From the NCBI RefSeq assembly GCF_003024805.1, contig NZ_PUEC01000025.1, positions 1-49,540 of the forward strand: a stretch of DNA of 49,540 nt, read 5' to 3'. This DNA is from Duncaniella muris (GTDB lineage Bacteria; Bacteroidota; Bacteroidia; Bacteroidales; Muribaculaceae). Below are positions 1-7,075 of the stretch, one piece after another. The notes under the pieces were generated by a model, which was not told where the DNA came from, searched no databases, and saw only the letters and a program-made list of their open reading frames with translations. The position numbers were made by a program, and so were the translations under genes. Position 1 is the stretch's first letter; each line of letters starts with the position of its first letter.

Positions 1-1
1 T

Positions 2-136
2 TTCAATGATTTCACTGACCTATACATCAAGAATGTCGCAAAGAAACTAAACCTCAGACCACGGAAAAAACTCGGTTTTTCAAACCCGAAAACCGAGTTC
101 TTCAAACAAATCGCTAATTTTGCACTTGCCAGTTGA
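2..136 (+). CDS. IS30-family transposase, C-terminal end (cut by window edge)
   Basis: The frame is open from the window edge and encodes 44 residues before TGA. It contains the KKLNLRPRKKLGFSNPK segment, which matches the 'LN.RPRK.LG...P' signature at the C terminus of IS30-type DDE transposases, and ends FALAS. The catalytic residues lie outside the window. The right inverted repeat of the element probably overlaps or follows the stop codon, but it cannot be defined without the left end. The element lies just before tRNA-Gly and the surface-polysaccharide genes. It could be an intact IS running off the left edge or a remnant. Confidence 0.75.
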   Translation, partial: FNDFTDLYIKNVAKKLNLRPRKKLGFSNPKTEFFKQIANFALAS

Positions 137-189
137 ACCTGCGCAATTGTGAAAATAAAAGAAAAGGCGCAATAAAAGGGATGGAATAT

Positions 190-220
190 TTCATGGATTC
201 GGAAAAAACACTTATTTTTG
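190..220 (+). promoter_or_regulatory. Bacteroidetes-type promoter for tRNA-Gly
   Basis: TATTTTTG (213-220) fits TAnnTTTG, with TTTC at 190-193 as an imperfect upstream box 19 bases away. It ends 25 bases before the mature tRNA. Confidence 0.5.
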
Positions 221-245
221 CATCCGTAAAAACGCGATATGTAAT

Positions 246-318
246 GCGGCAGTAGCTCAGTTGGTAGAGCATCAGCTTCCCAAGCTGAGGGTCGCGAGTT
301 CGAGCCTCGTTTGCCGCT
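246..318 (+). tRNA. tRNA-Gly (anticodon CCC)
   Basis: A complete 73-nt cloverleaf can be drawn. The acceptor arm GCGGCAG (246-252) pairs with TTGCCGC (311-317) with one G-U pair. The D arm is GCTC/GAGC. The anticodon arm TCAGC/GCTGA encloses the loop TTCCCAA, so the anticodon is CCC (279-281), reading GGG. The T arm contains GTTCGAG. The discriminator is T318, usual for tRNA-Gly. The 3' CCA is not fully encoded (CC then G), so it must be added after transcription. Confidence 0.93.
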
Positions 319-322
319 CCGA

Positions 323-366
323 AAGAAAACAGGCAGTCGGCTTATAGCCAGACTGCCTGTTTTCTT
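323..366 (+). terminator. Intrinsic terminator after tRNA-Gly
   Basis: A perfect 14-bp stem joins 325-338 and 351-364 (GAAAACAGGCAGTC and its complement). It extends to 323/366 by A-T pairs and contains a short inner GGCT/AGCC pairing. A T-rich tail follows. It separates the tRNA from the glycosyltransferase downstream. Confidence 0.85.
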
Positions 367-453
367 CTATAATTTTAGGATGACTAATGAATGTCCGGAA
401 GTTTCACCAGAGTCAGTGAAAAGAGCATTTTTTCCGAGCCTGAAAGACCGTGC

Positions 454-1602
454 ATGAAAAATAAACTTCTCATAATACAGTATTCTCTTGCCGGCGGAGG
501 TGCCGAAAAGGTGTTGTGTGACATTTTGAATCGCATTGATTATGACCGCTTTGACGTTACACTGCTGTTGTTTCAGAAATATGGAGTTTATCTTTCTGCA
601 GTACCGGAGAGCGTAAGGATAAAGGTGTTTGATCCGGCGCAGATGGCTTTCGGATGGAAACTGCTGTTCAACCGATGGACGGCAAAGCTGGTTCCTTCAG
701 GACTATGGACACGGCTTAAACTGTATAAAGCCTTGGGACTATGCGGGAAATATGACTGTATAGTATCGTTTATGGAGGGCTGGAGTGTGGCTGTCCATTC
801 GAAACTGCGTTCAAGGGCGCGCCGGAATGTCACATGGGTGCATATAGATATGCTTGCCAATCATTATTCCTCCGGATTTTTTAAGAATGATGCAGCTGAA
901 ACGGAGGCCTATGACCGGATGGATGAAATTGTTTTCGTCTCAAAGCAGGCCCGCGAGGCTTTCTTTAAACTTTTTGCCAGGGAATATCCGGCAAGAGTTA
1001 TATACAACCTGATTGAGAAGGACGATATAATAAGGAAAAGTTCTGAATCATGTCCGGTTGAAAAAAGGCGTAAGTATGTTCTGTGCAATGTGGGACGGCT
1101 TGCTCCGCAGAAGCGTCAGGACAGACTGATTAGGGTTGTTGCCCGGCTGTGGCATGATTACGGACTTGATGTTGAGGCCTGGATTGTAGGAGAAGGAGAA
1201 CTTGAGGCAGATCTGCGCAGACTGGCAAAGGACCTGAAAGTCGATGATCGGATTATCTTCTGCGGTTTTCAGACCAATCCATACCCTCTTGTGAAAAATG
1301 CCGATATCTTCGTGCTCACATCGGATGCCGAAGGGCTTCCGGTAGTAGTATCCGAGGCTCTCTGTCTTGGAAAATCTATTGTGGCCACGCGGATAACCGG
1401 ACCGACAGAACTGCTTGCGGAAGATGCCGGTTTGTTGACCTCAATGGATGAAAAGGAGATTGCGCTCAAGATAAAGGCTCTGTTGGATGACTGCGCTCTT
1501 CGCAGTCATTATGAGGCAATGGCCCGTCGGCGTTCAGAAATTTTCTGCCCTGACAAGTCGATAGAGCAGATCTATGCTGTCATAAGTGGTGAAAATTCAT
1601 AG
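454..1602 (+). CDS. GT4-family glycosyltransferase
   Basis: A 382-residue GT-B enzyme that probably transfers a sugar from a nucleotide-sugar donor to a lipid-linked surface glycan on the cytoplasmic face of the inner membrane. The N-terminal acceptor domain starts KLLIIQYSLAGGGAEKVL, with the glycine-rich loop typical of GT4. The C-terminal donor domain shows VGRLAPQKRQ, GEGELE, CGF and the EX7E motif (E293 and E301 in SDAEGLPVVVSE). I chose the ATG at 454 because homologues begin with this beta strand; an in-frame ATG at 391 would add 21 unrelated residues. It is the first gene of a cluster with a flippase 14 bases downstream, so O-antigen or exopolysaccharide synthesis is likely. Donor and acceptor cannot be read from the sequence. 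Confidence 0.88.
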   Translation: MKNKLLIIQYSLAGGGAEKVLCDILNRIDYDRFDVTLLLFQKYGVYLSAVPESVRIKVFDPAQMAFGWKLLFNRWTAKLVPSGLWTRLKLYKALGLCGKYDCIVSFMEGWSVAVHSKLRSRARRNVTWVHIDMLANHYSSGFFKNDAAETEAYDRMDEIVFVSKQAREAFFKLFAREYPARVIYNLIEKDDIIRKSSESCPVEKRRKYVLCNVGRLAPQKRQDRLIRVVARLWHDYGLDVEAWIVGEGELEADLRRLAKDLKVDDRIIFCGFQTNPYPLVKNADIFVLTSDAEGLPVVVSEALCLGKSIVATRITGPTELLAEDAGLLTSMDEKEIALKIKALLDDCALRSHYEAMARRRSEIFCPDKSIEQIYAVISGENS

Positions 1603-1616
1603 CCGGAAGTTGCAAA

Positions 1617-3173
1617 ATGGCAGTAAAGAGTTTAGGAAATGAACGGTCGGCCCGCAGGCAGATGGCGGTGAATATGCTGTCAGGGGTCTGTGTGTTTACT
1701 CTCAATCTCTGTGTGTCATTTTTTTTGACACCGTTTATAGTTGAAAAACTTGGTACAGATGCCTATGGCTACATCGGACTTTCGAATAATATAATAGGTT
1801 ACAGCAGTCTGCTTACAATAGCTGTCAATTCAATGGCCGGACGTTTCATCACGGTTAAGGTTCATGAAGGAGAGTCGGAGGATGCCAATAAGTACATGTC
1901 GTCAATTTTCTATATCAATCTGCTGCTTTCGGCGATAATACTTCTGGCTTTGGCTGTGGTGACTGCGTTTTTGCCGGAGCTGATCAATATTCCGGAAGCG
2001 CTTGTCGGTGACGTTCAGGCTCTTTTTGCGATGCTTGGAGTTTCGTCTGTGCTTGGACTGATGACCGGGGTTATCTCTGTCGGCGCATTTATTAGAAACC
2101 GACTTGATATCACTAATATCAGAAATGTTGTAGGCAGTTTCATCAGGGTTATATTGATGCTCTTGTTATTCGGGCTTTTCGTGCCTCACCTTTGGTATAT
2201 CGGACTGACAGTGATAGTGATGGATGTCTATATCATAGGCTCGAATTATTATTTTTACCGTTTGCTGACACCGGAGCTGCATGTCAAGTGGAAATATTTT
2301 GATTTCAAGTATGTAAAGGAGGTCACTGCGGCAGGTGCATGGAATCTTATTTCCCGTTTGAGCGAGATGCTGTCAAGAGGATTTGATCTTCTTTTGGCAA
2401 ATCTGTTCATCAATGCGAATGCGATGGGCATATTGTCGATCACCCAGATTATCCCTATGATGATTCTTGGCTTTTTCAGTATGCTGTCAGGCAATTTCGC
2501 TCCGGAGTTCACACGTCTTTATGCTATTAAAGATTTTAACGGACTGAAAGCAGAACTTCTCCGGGCGGTGAGAGTGACCGGTTTTTTCAGTTGCATACCG
2601 TTAAGCCTGCTTTTTGCCTACGGAGATATGTTTTTTAAACTGTGGTTACCGACTGAGGATGCGGCATTATTATACAGATTGTCATGTTTAGGCTCTTTGG
2701 GTATGATATTCGCGATACCTCAGGAGCCGTTATGGGCGATATTTACTATTACAAATAAAGTCAAAAAATCTTCAATCAATCTGTTTCTTAATTCGATAGC
2801 TATTTTTGCTACAGTGTTGCTGATTATGTTGGTTTGCACTGACGATATTACTAAATTGTTTGTTTTGGCTTCAGTCAGAACTTTTTATGGCAGTATTAGG
2901 GTTACAACGTTTTTGCCGATATACGGCGCTGTCTGCCTGGGGCTAAGCAAATGGTGCTTTTTCCCTGTGATTATAAAAAACGCTATTAACATAGGCGTAG
3001 TGACAGCAGCTTCAATTTTGTTCAAAATATTTTTCCTTGATGTTTCATGGATCGGCATTTTGGCAGGATGTGTTTTTACAACTGCTATCGGGATTGGTGT
3101 GTCAACGGTTGTATTATTGACGCACAGCGATAGGAAATATTTAGTTACTCGAATAAAAGATAGAATCGGATGA
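1617..3173 (+). CDS. Wzx-like polysaccharide flippase (MATE/MVF superfamily)
   Basis: A 518-residue polytopic membrane protein with about 12-14 hydrophobic segments. The first (near residues 19-42) is followed by FLTPFIVEKLGTDAYGYIGL, a common start in oligosaccharide exporters (Polysacc_synt family). It probably flips an undecaprenyl-linked repeat unit across the inner membrane. It lies 14 bases after the GT4 gene, and its stop overlaps the next start as ATGA (3170-3173), so the cluster is transcriptionally and translationally coupled. Its 3' third is visibly more AT-rich than the upstream GT gene, which is common in exchangeable glycan loci. The substrate is unknown. Confidence 0.88.
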   Translation: MAVKSLGNERSARRQMAVNMLSGVCVFTLNLCVSFFLTPFIVEKLGTDAYGYIGLSNNIIGYSSLLTIAVNSMAGRFITVKVHEGESEDANKYMSSIFYINLLLSAIILLALAVVTAFLPELINIPEALVGDVQALFAMLGVSSVLGLMTGVISVGAFIRNRLDITNIRNVVGSFIRVILMLLLFGLFVPHLWYIGLTVIVMDVYIIGSNYYFYRLLTPELHVKWKYFDFKYVKEVTAAGAWNLISRLSEMLSRGFDLLLANLFINANAMGILSITQIIPMMILGFFSMLSGNFAPEFTRLYAIKDFNGLKAELLRAVRVTGFFSCIPLSLLFAYGDMFFKLWLPTEDAALLYRLSCLGSLGMIFAIPQEPLWAIFTITNKVKKSSINLFLNSIAIFATVLLIMLVCTDDITKLFVLASVRTFYGSIRVTTFLPIYGAVCLGLSKWCFFPVIIKNAINIGVVTAASILFKIFFLDVSWIGILAGCVFTTAIGIGVSTVVLLTHSDRKYLVTRIKDRIG

Positions 3174-3997
3174 GTTCTGTGTGGTTAAAAATAGGCATAA
3201 GGCTTAAAATGTATGCTGCGAGGTATATGAAATGGCGCTCAACCCCATTTCTTAGCCTATGGCGGACGTTGGTTGTGAATTTTTATTTTTTACCTTTCCG
3301 GCAGGCAAAAAAGTTGCCGATATATGTTTATGGAGGTTTGAAAATTACAAAATTTATCGGATGTATGGAGATTGTATGTCAGGCAGCAGAAATGAGTCGA
3401 GGGATGATCAGGATAAATGCGCCTTCGGAAGCTCCCGGACTTGGGGAGGGGAATACGGAAATAGTTTTGGGGCATGGTAAAATTATTTTTGAGGGACAAG
3501 CATTTATTGGACGTGGCTCAAAACTCCTGTTGTGGGGTGGAGGAGTGCTGCGGATTGGCAATAATGCGTTCATAAGTAATGGTGTGATGATCTCATGTTC
3601 GGAGTCTATATGTTTAGGCCATAATTTAAGAATGGGACATCAATGCCAGATAATGGATACGAACTTCCATTATACCTATAATACGGATAAGCGAAAGGTC
3701 AGAAGAAATAATTCGTCAATTGTATTAGGGCATCATTGTTGGATTGGCTCACGGTCATCAATAATGAAAGGTGTCGAGTTGCCGGCATATACTACTGTCG
3801 CATCAAATTCATTGGTGAATAGCAATATCACAAGTCAAGAACGGACTCTTATCGGAGGTTTGCCTGCTAAATTGCTCAAAGATAGTTTTTCACGAGTGTT
3901 CAATTTCGAACAGGAATGTAAGATCGCAGAGTTCTTTTCAAAGAATCCATCTGCAAAAGAGTATATTCTGACAGAATCTCTTGACCAATATGACTGA
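3170..3997 (+). CDS. Hexapeptide-repeat acyltransferase (LbH fold)
   Basis: A 275-residue protein with a left-handed beta-helix built from hexapeptide repeats from about residue 95 to 225 (for example IGRGSK, IGNNAF, LGHNLRMG, LGHHCWIGS). It carries the MDTNFHYTY segment, whose His matches the catalytic His region of O-acetyltransferases. The N-terminal part contains LPFRQAKKLPI. It probably acetylates a sugar of the surface glycan. The start codon overlaps the flippase stop by 4 bases. The gene is AT-rich relative to the flanking glycosyltransferases. It is recognisably related to the acyltransferase at 41105-41815, which shares LPF.QA..LPI and DT.FH. The exact acyl group and sugar are unknown. 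Confidence 0.83.
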   Translation: MSSVWLKIGIRLKMYAARYMKWRSTPFLSLWRTLVVNFYFLPFRQAKKLPIYVYGGLKITKFIGCMEIVCQAAEMSRGMIRINAPSEAPGLGEGNTEIVLGHGKIIFEGQAFIGRGSKLLLWGGGVLRIGNNAFISNGVMISCSESICLGHNLRMGHQCQIMDTNFHYTYNTDKRKVRRNNSSIVLGHHCWIGSRSSIMKGVELPAYTTVASNSLVNSNITSQERTLIGGLPAKLLKDSFSRVFNFEQECKIAEFFSKNPSAKEYILTESLDQYD

Positions 3998-5015
3998 TCA
4001 GATGAAAATATCTATAATTGTTCCGGTTTACAATGTGGAGAGATACATAGAGGAGTGTCTGAAGTCTGTGATGGAACAGAATTTCGGAGGGGCCTTGGAG
4101 TGCATTGTCGTGGACGATTGCGGAAGTGACAGCTCGATGGCTGTGGTGGAGCGTCTGACAGGTGCATATACCGGGCCGATAGAATTCCGTATTATAAGCC
4201 ATGATAGAAACCGCGGGCTTTCTGCCGCGCGAAACAGTGGCATACGTGCTGCCTCAGGCGATTATGTCTCGTTTCTTGACAGTGATGACCGTCTGCTCCC
4301 CGGTGCGATTGCCGCAATGGCAGTTGTGGCAGAAAAATTTTCAGGTGTTGATATTGTCCAGGGTGACATGTGGCTTAAGAATCCGACCCGTTTCATGGAT
4401 TTTCTGTGTGTGTCGCCAGTGCTGTTTCCTGAATATAGCGATGACCGGGCGTGGTGCTCGCGGAGTCTGCTGACTGAAATTCCGATGACTGCATGTGGCA
4501 AACTGATACGCCGGGAATTCATAACAGGTAATGATCTTTATTTCTGTGAAGGGCTTCTGCATGAGGACGACATGTGGCGCGTCTGTGCGGCACGTCAGGT
4601 CAGGTCTGTGGCATTCTGTTTCACCCCGGTCTATTTCTACCGTAATGACAACGCAGATTCAATCATCCATCGGAAAGACAAGACGCTGAGTTTTGTCAGC
4701 CGACTGAAAATCATAGGTAATATGGTGGACGGATTCGGGCAGTCGGACTATAGGGGCGAATGCCGGTATCTTTTTGATGCCTTGCAGTTTGCAGGCAAGG
4801 CCCAGGTGTGGGAGTGTATAGGCGACAAGGCTCTTGCGGGAGCGGAACTGAGGCGGCTTGACCGGATGGCCCGCAAATCAAGGCTTCCGGGCTTGTTCAG
4901 ATTCATGATCCGCTATATGACGCTTCCGGTGCGGATCGGTGACAGCATGTTTGTGCGCCCGTTCTATCTCAGTTTCATCAACCGTTCGTTCAACAAGCTG
5001 ATGGCGGAGGGGTAG
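3990..5015 (+). CDS. GT2-family glycosyltransferase
   Basis: About 341 residues. The GT-A fold starts KISIIVPVYNVERYIEECL and continues to the VVDD nucleotide-binding strand, RNRGLSAARNSG and the metal-binding DSDD (D97-S-D99-D100 counted from the ATG at 3990). The ATG at 3990 overlaps the previous stop (3995-3997) by 8 bases. ATG 4002 and TTG 3981 are alternative starts in the same frame. It is the last gene of the four-gene glycan cluster, so it probably adds another sugar to the lipid-linked repeat. The C-terminal third has no recognised motif. Donor and linkage are unknown. Confidence 0.88.
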   Translation: MTDQMKISIIVPVYNVERYIEECLKSVMEQNFGGALECIVVDDCGSDSSMAVVERLTGAYTGPIEFRIISHDRNRGLSAARNSGIRAASGDYVSFLDSDDRLLPGAIAAMAVVAEKFSGVDIVQGDMWLKNPTRFMDFLCVSPVLFPEYSDDRAWCSRSLLTEIPMTACGKLIRREFITGNDLYFCEGLLHEDDMWRVCAARQVRSVAFCFTPVYFYRNDNADSIIHRKDKTLSFVSRLKIIGNMVDGFGQSDYRGECRYLFDALQFAGKAQVWECIGDKALAGAELRRLDRMARKSRLPGLFRFMIRYMTLPVRIGDSMFVRPFYLSFINRSFNKLMAEG

Positions 5016-5044
5016 TAGAGCCGGAGATTGGCTGAAACAATGGG

Positions 5045-5440
5045 TCAGAGATCTTTGCGGGCATTGTGGTCATCGAGAAAGGCTGCGATGTCAGGGTTGG
5101 CGTTGAGAAAACGGCGTGAGAATTTGCGGATTACTTCTGAGTAGCTGTGGATGATCAGTGATTTCACCATTTCCTCGCTTAGCGAGCCGGAGAGATCGAG
5201 CTGGTTCCAGTATTTTTTGTTCCAGTGCCAGGCAGGCTGGATTTCAGGATAGCGCTCGCGCAGTTCAATTGCATAGACCGGATCACATTTGAGGGTGAAA
5301 TAGTTGTCGCGGGCAAAACCATAGCAGGCGAAGATCCTGTCGCAGACACGAAACAGCAGATAGTCTTCACCGAAAGCCATGTCTTCGCTTGTGTGGGGCA
5401 GTGAAAGGCAGAAAAGTCGGATTGATTCGATGTCGGTCAT
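5045..5440 (-). CDS. MmcQ/YjbR family protein
   Basis: A 131-residue protein with YjbR-fold features: DIESIRLFCLSLPHTSEDMAFG at the N terminus, LLFRV and IFACYGF strands, FTLKCDP, an AWHWNKKYWNQLDL segment and a C-terminal helix containing HSYSEVIRKF. This family adopts a CyaY-like fold and is often annotated as DNA-binding, but its role is not established. The ATG at 5440 is preferred: the open frame extends further upstream but only through the divergent promoter region. It is convergent with the GT2 gene and divergent from the transporter at 5539. Confidence 0.85.
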   Translation of the reverse strand: MTDIESIRLFCLSLPHTSEDMAFGEDYLLFRVCDRIFACYGFARDNYFTLKCDPVYAIELRERYPEIQPAWHWNKKYWNQLDLSGSLSEEMVKSLIIHSYSEVIRKFSRRFLNANPDIAAFLDDHNARKDL

Positions 5441-5472
5441 GGCTGTAATGTCAATGAATGTATAATGGAGCA

Positions 5473-5499
5473 CAAATTTACGAAAATTGCTTATCTTTG
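5473..5499. promoter_or_regulatory. Overlapping divergent promoters
   Basis: On plus, TATCTTTG (5492-5499) fits TAnnTTTG and lies 40 bases before the transporter start. On minus, the complement of CAAATTTA (5473-5480) reads TAAATTTG and lies 33 bases before the YjbR start. Neither has a convincing TTTG upstream box. The two overlap closely enough that they may exclude each other. Confidence 0.5.
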
Positions 5500-5538
5500 C
5501 ACGTTCTAATATTGCAAATACACAATCAGAATATACAT

Positions 5539-6894
5539 ATGACAGAAAAAAGAGCGCAGTTCGCAACGCGTCTCGGTGTGATCGCAACCACCGTCGGTTC
5601 GGCTGTGGGACTTGGTAATATATGGCGTTTCCCTTATGAAGCCGGAGTTCATGGCGGAGGAGCATTCCTTCTCATCGATCTGTTTTTTGTTTTTGTGGTC
5701 GGGATTCCGGTGGTCTGTGCCGAGTTTATCATCGGACGCCACACGGGGCTGAATGTGCGCGGTGCATTCAAGGCGCTTGCTCCGAAAAGGGCCTGGGGAG
5801 TGGTCGGCTACATGGGGCTGCTCTCTTCGATTCTGATTCTGAGTTTCTATTCGGTTGTGGCCGGATGGACTATGAAATACATAGCTCTGTCACTGTCTGA
5901 TTTTGACGGGATAAACACTGTCGAGGGGCTGCACGGGCAGTTTGACCGGTTTGCCTCGTCTGACTGGAGTCCGCTTGTGTGCACTCTGCTTTTTCTGCTG
6001 GCCAATTATCTGATTCTTGCCCGCGGAGTGCAGAAAGGAATCGAGCGGATGTCAAACATCATGATGCCGTTGCTGTTTGTGATCCTTGCCGTGTTCTGTG
6101 TCAACTCGCTGATGATGCCCGGAGCGGCCGACGGTCTGAAATTTCTTTTCAGCCCTGACTTCTCGCAGGTTACCCCCTCAGTTATGATCGAGGCTATGGG
6201 GCAGGCATTCTTTTCGCTGAGTCTCGGTCTCGGTTGTCTGATCACGTATTCAAGCTATTTCAGAAAGGAGACACCTCTGCTGCGCACGGCGGGTACAATG
6301 GCTGCTCTTGACACTCTGGTGGCCATTCTGGCCGGTGTGATAATCTTCCCGGCGGTCTTCACTTTCGGTCTTCAGCCTGAGGCCGGTCCGCGTCTGGTGT
6401 TCGAGATCCTGCCGTCTGTGTTCTGCCGGATGCCCGGCACCATGCTCTGGTCCACGCTCTTCTTTGTGCTGCTGTTTGTGGCATCCCTGTCATCGACAAT
6501 ATCAATGAGCGAAATCTGCATATCCTATCTGACAGATGAGCTGGGCATGTCGCGCCGCAAGGCCACCGTTATCAATATAGCGGTCGCAATGGTGCTTGGT
6601 TCGCTCTGCGCGCTGTCATTCGGATCGCTTTCCGGGTGGAAGATATTCGGCATGACACTGTTCAATCTTTTTGACTATGTATCGTCCAACATACTCCTGC
6701 CGCTCGGCGGTCTGCTGATCTCTCTGTTTGTCGGGTGGGTGCTCGACCGCGCGGTGGTGCGCCGTGAACTCAGCCCTGACGGCACGCGCCGCGGACTGCT
6801 CGGAGCGCGGATTGTGGTTTTCTGCCTGCGCTACATCGCGCCCGTCTGCATAGCCACGGTGTTTGTTTTCGGACTTGGAATAGTCAGCCTCTGA
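5539..6894 (+). CDS. Sodium:neurotransmitter symporter (NSS/SNF) family transporter
   Basis: A 451-residue inner-membrane protein of the LeuT fold with about 11-12 membrane segments. TM1 carries the family signature GSAVGLGNIWRFPYEAG, which forms the substrate and Na+ sites, followed by GGGAFLLIDL. The sequences GRHTG and GMAQAFFSLSLGLG-like TM6 (MGQAFFSLSLG) also fit. Bacterial members import amino acids or indole derivatives with Na+. The start at 5539 (MTEKRAQFATR) matches the family N terminus; the 27 upstream codons are promoter sequence. It is a single gene with its own promoter. The substrate cannot be inferred. Confidence 0.93.
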   Translation: MTEKRAQFATRLGVIATTVGSAVGLGNIWRFPYEAGVHGGGAFLLIDLFFVFVVGIPVVCAEFIIGRHTGLNVRGAFKALAPKRAWGVVGYMGLLSSILILSFYSVVAGWTMKYIALSLSDFDGINTVEGLHGQFDRFASSDWSPLVCTLLFLLANYLILARGVQKGIERMSNIMMPLLFVILAVFCVNSLMMPGAADGLKFLFSPDFSQVTPSVMIEAMGQAFFSLSLGLGCLITYSSYFRKETPLLRTAGTMAALDTLVAILAGVIIFPAVFTFGLQPEAGPRLVFEILPSVFCRMPGTMLWSTLFFVLLFVASLSSTISMSEICISYLTDELGMSRRKATVINIAVAMVLGSLCALSFGSLSGWKIFGMTLFNLFDYVSSNILLPLGGLLISLFVGWVLDRAVVRRELSPDGTRRGLLGARIVVFCLRYIAPVCIATVFVFGLGIVSL

Positions 6895-6991
6895 GACTTC
6901 CTGTTTTCGGGCTTAGGATTCCCGCAGGATTCTTGGAGTGCCAGAGCGTTCTTTTTGCCATACATATGCCTGCGGATTGAAAAATTATTCT

Positions 6992-6999
6992 TAAGTTTG
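6992..6999 (+). promoter_or_regulatory. Candidate -7 box for the branching-enzyme gene
   Basis: TAAGTTTG matches TAnnTTTG and lies about 76 bases before the chosen ATG at 7076. No good TTTG box is seen 19-21 bases upstream. Confidence 0.4.
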
Positions 7000-7075
7000 T
7001 GGAAACAAAACTCAGGGATTCAGGTTTAACCCTATGGGCACACACAAATGCCTCCCCTCTAATCATCAGTTACCA

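Noticed and set aside
391-453. N-terminal extension of the GT4 gene from ATG 391
   Set aside because: The extra 21 residues have no counterpart in GT4 enzymes, whose first strand starts at codon 454. Kept only as an alternative start.
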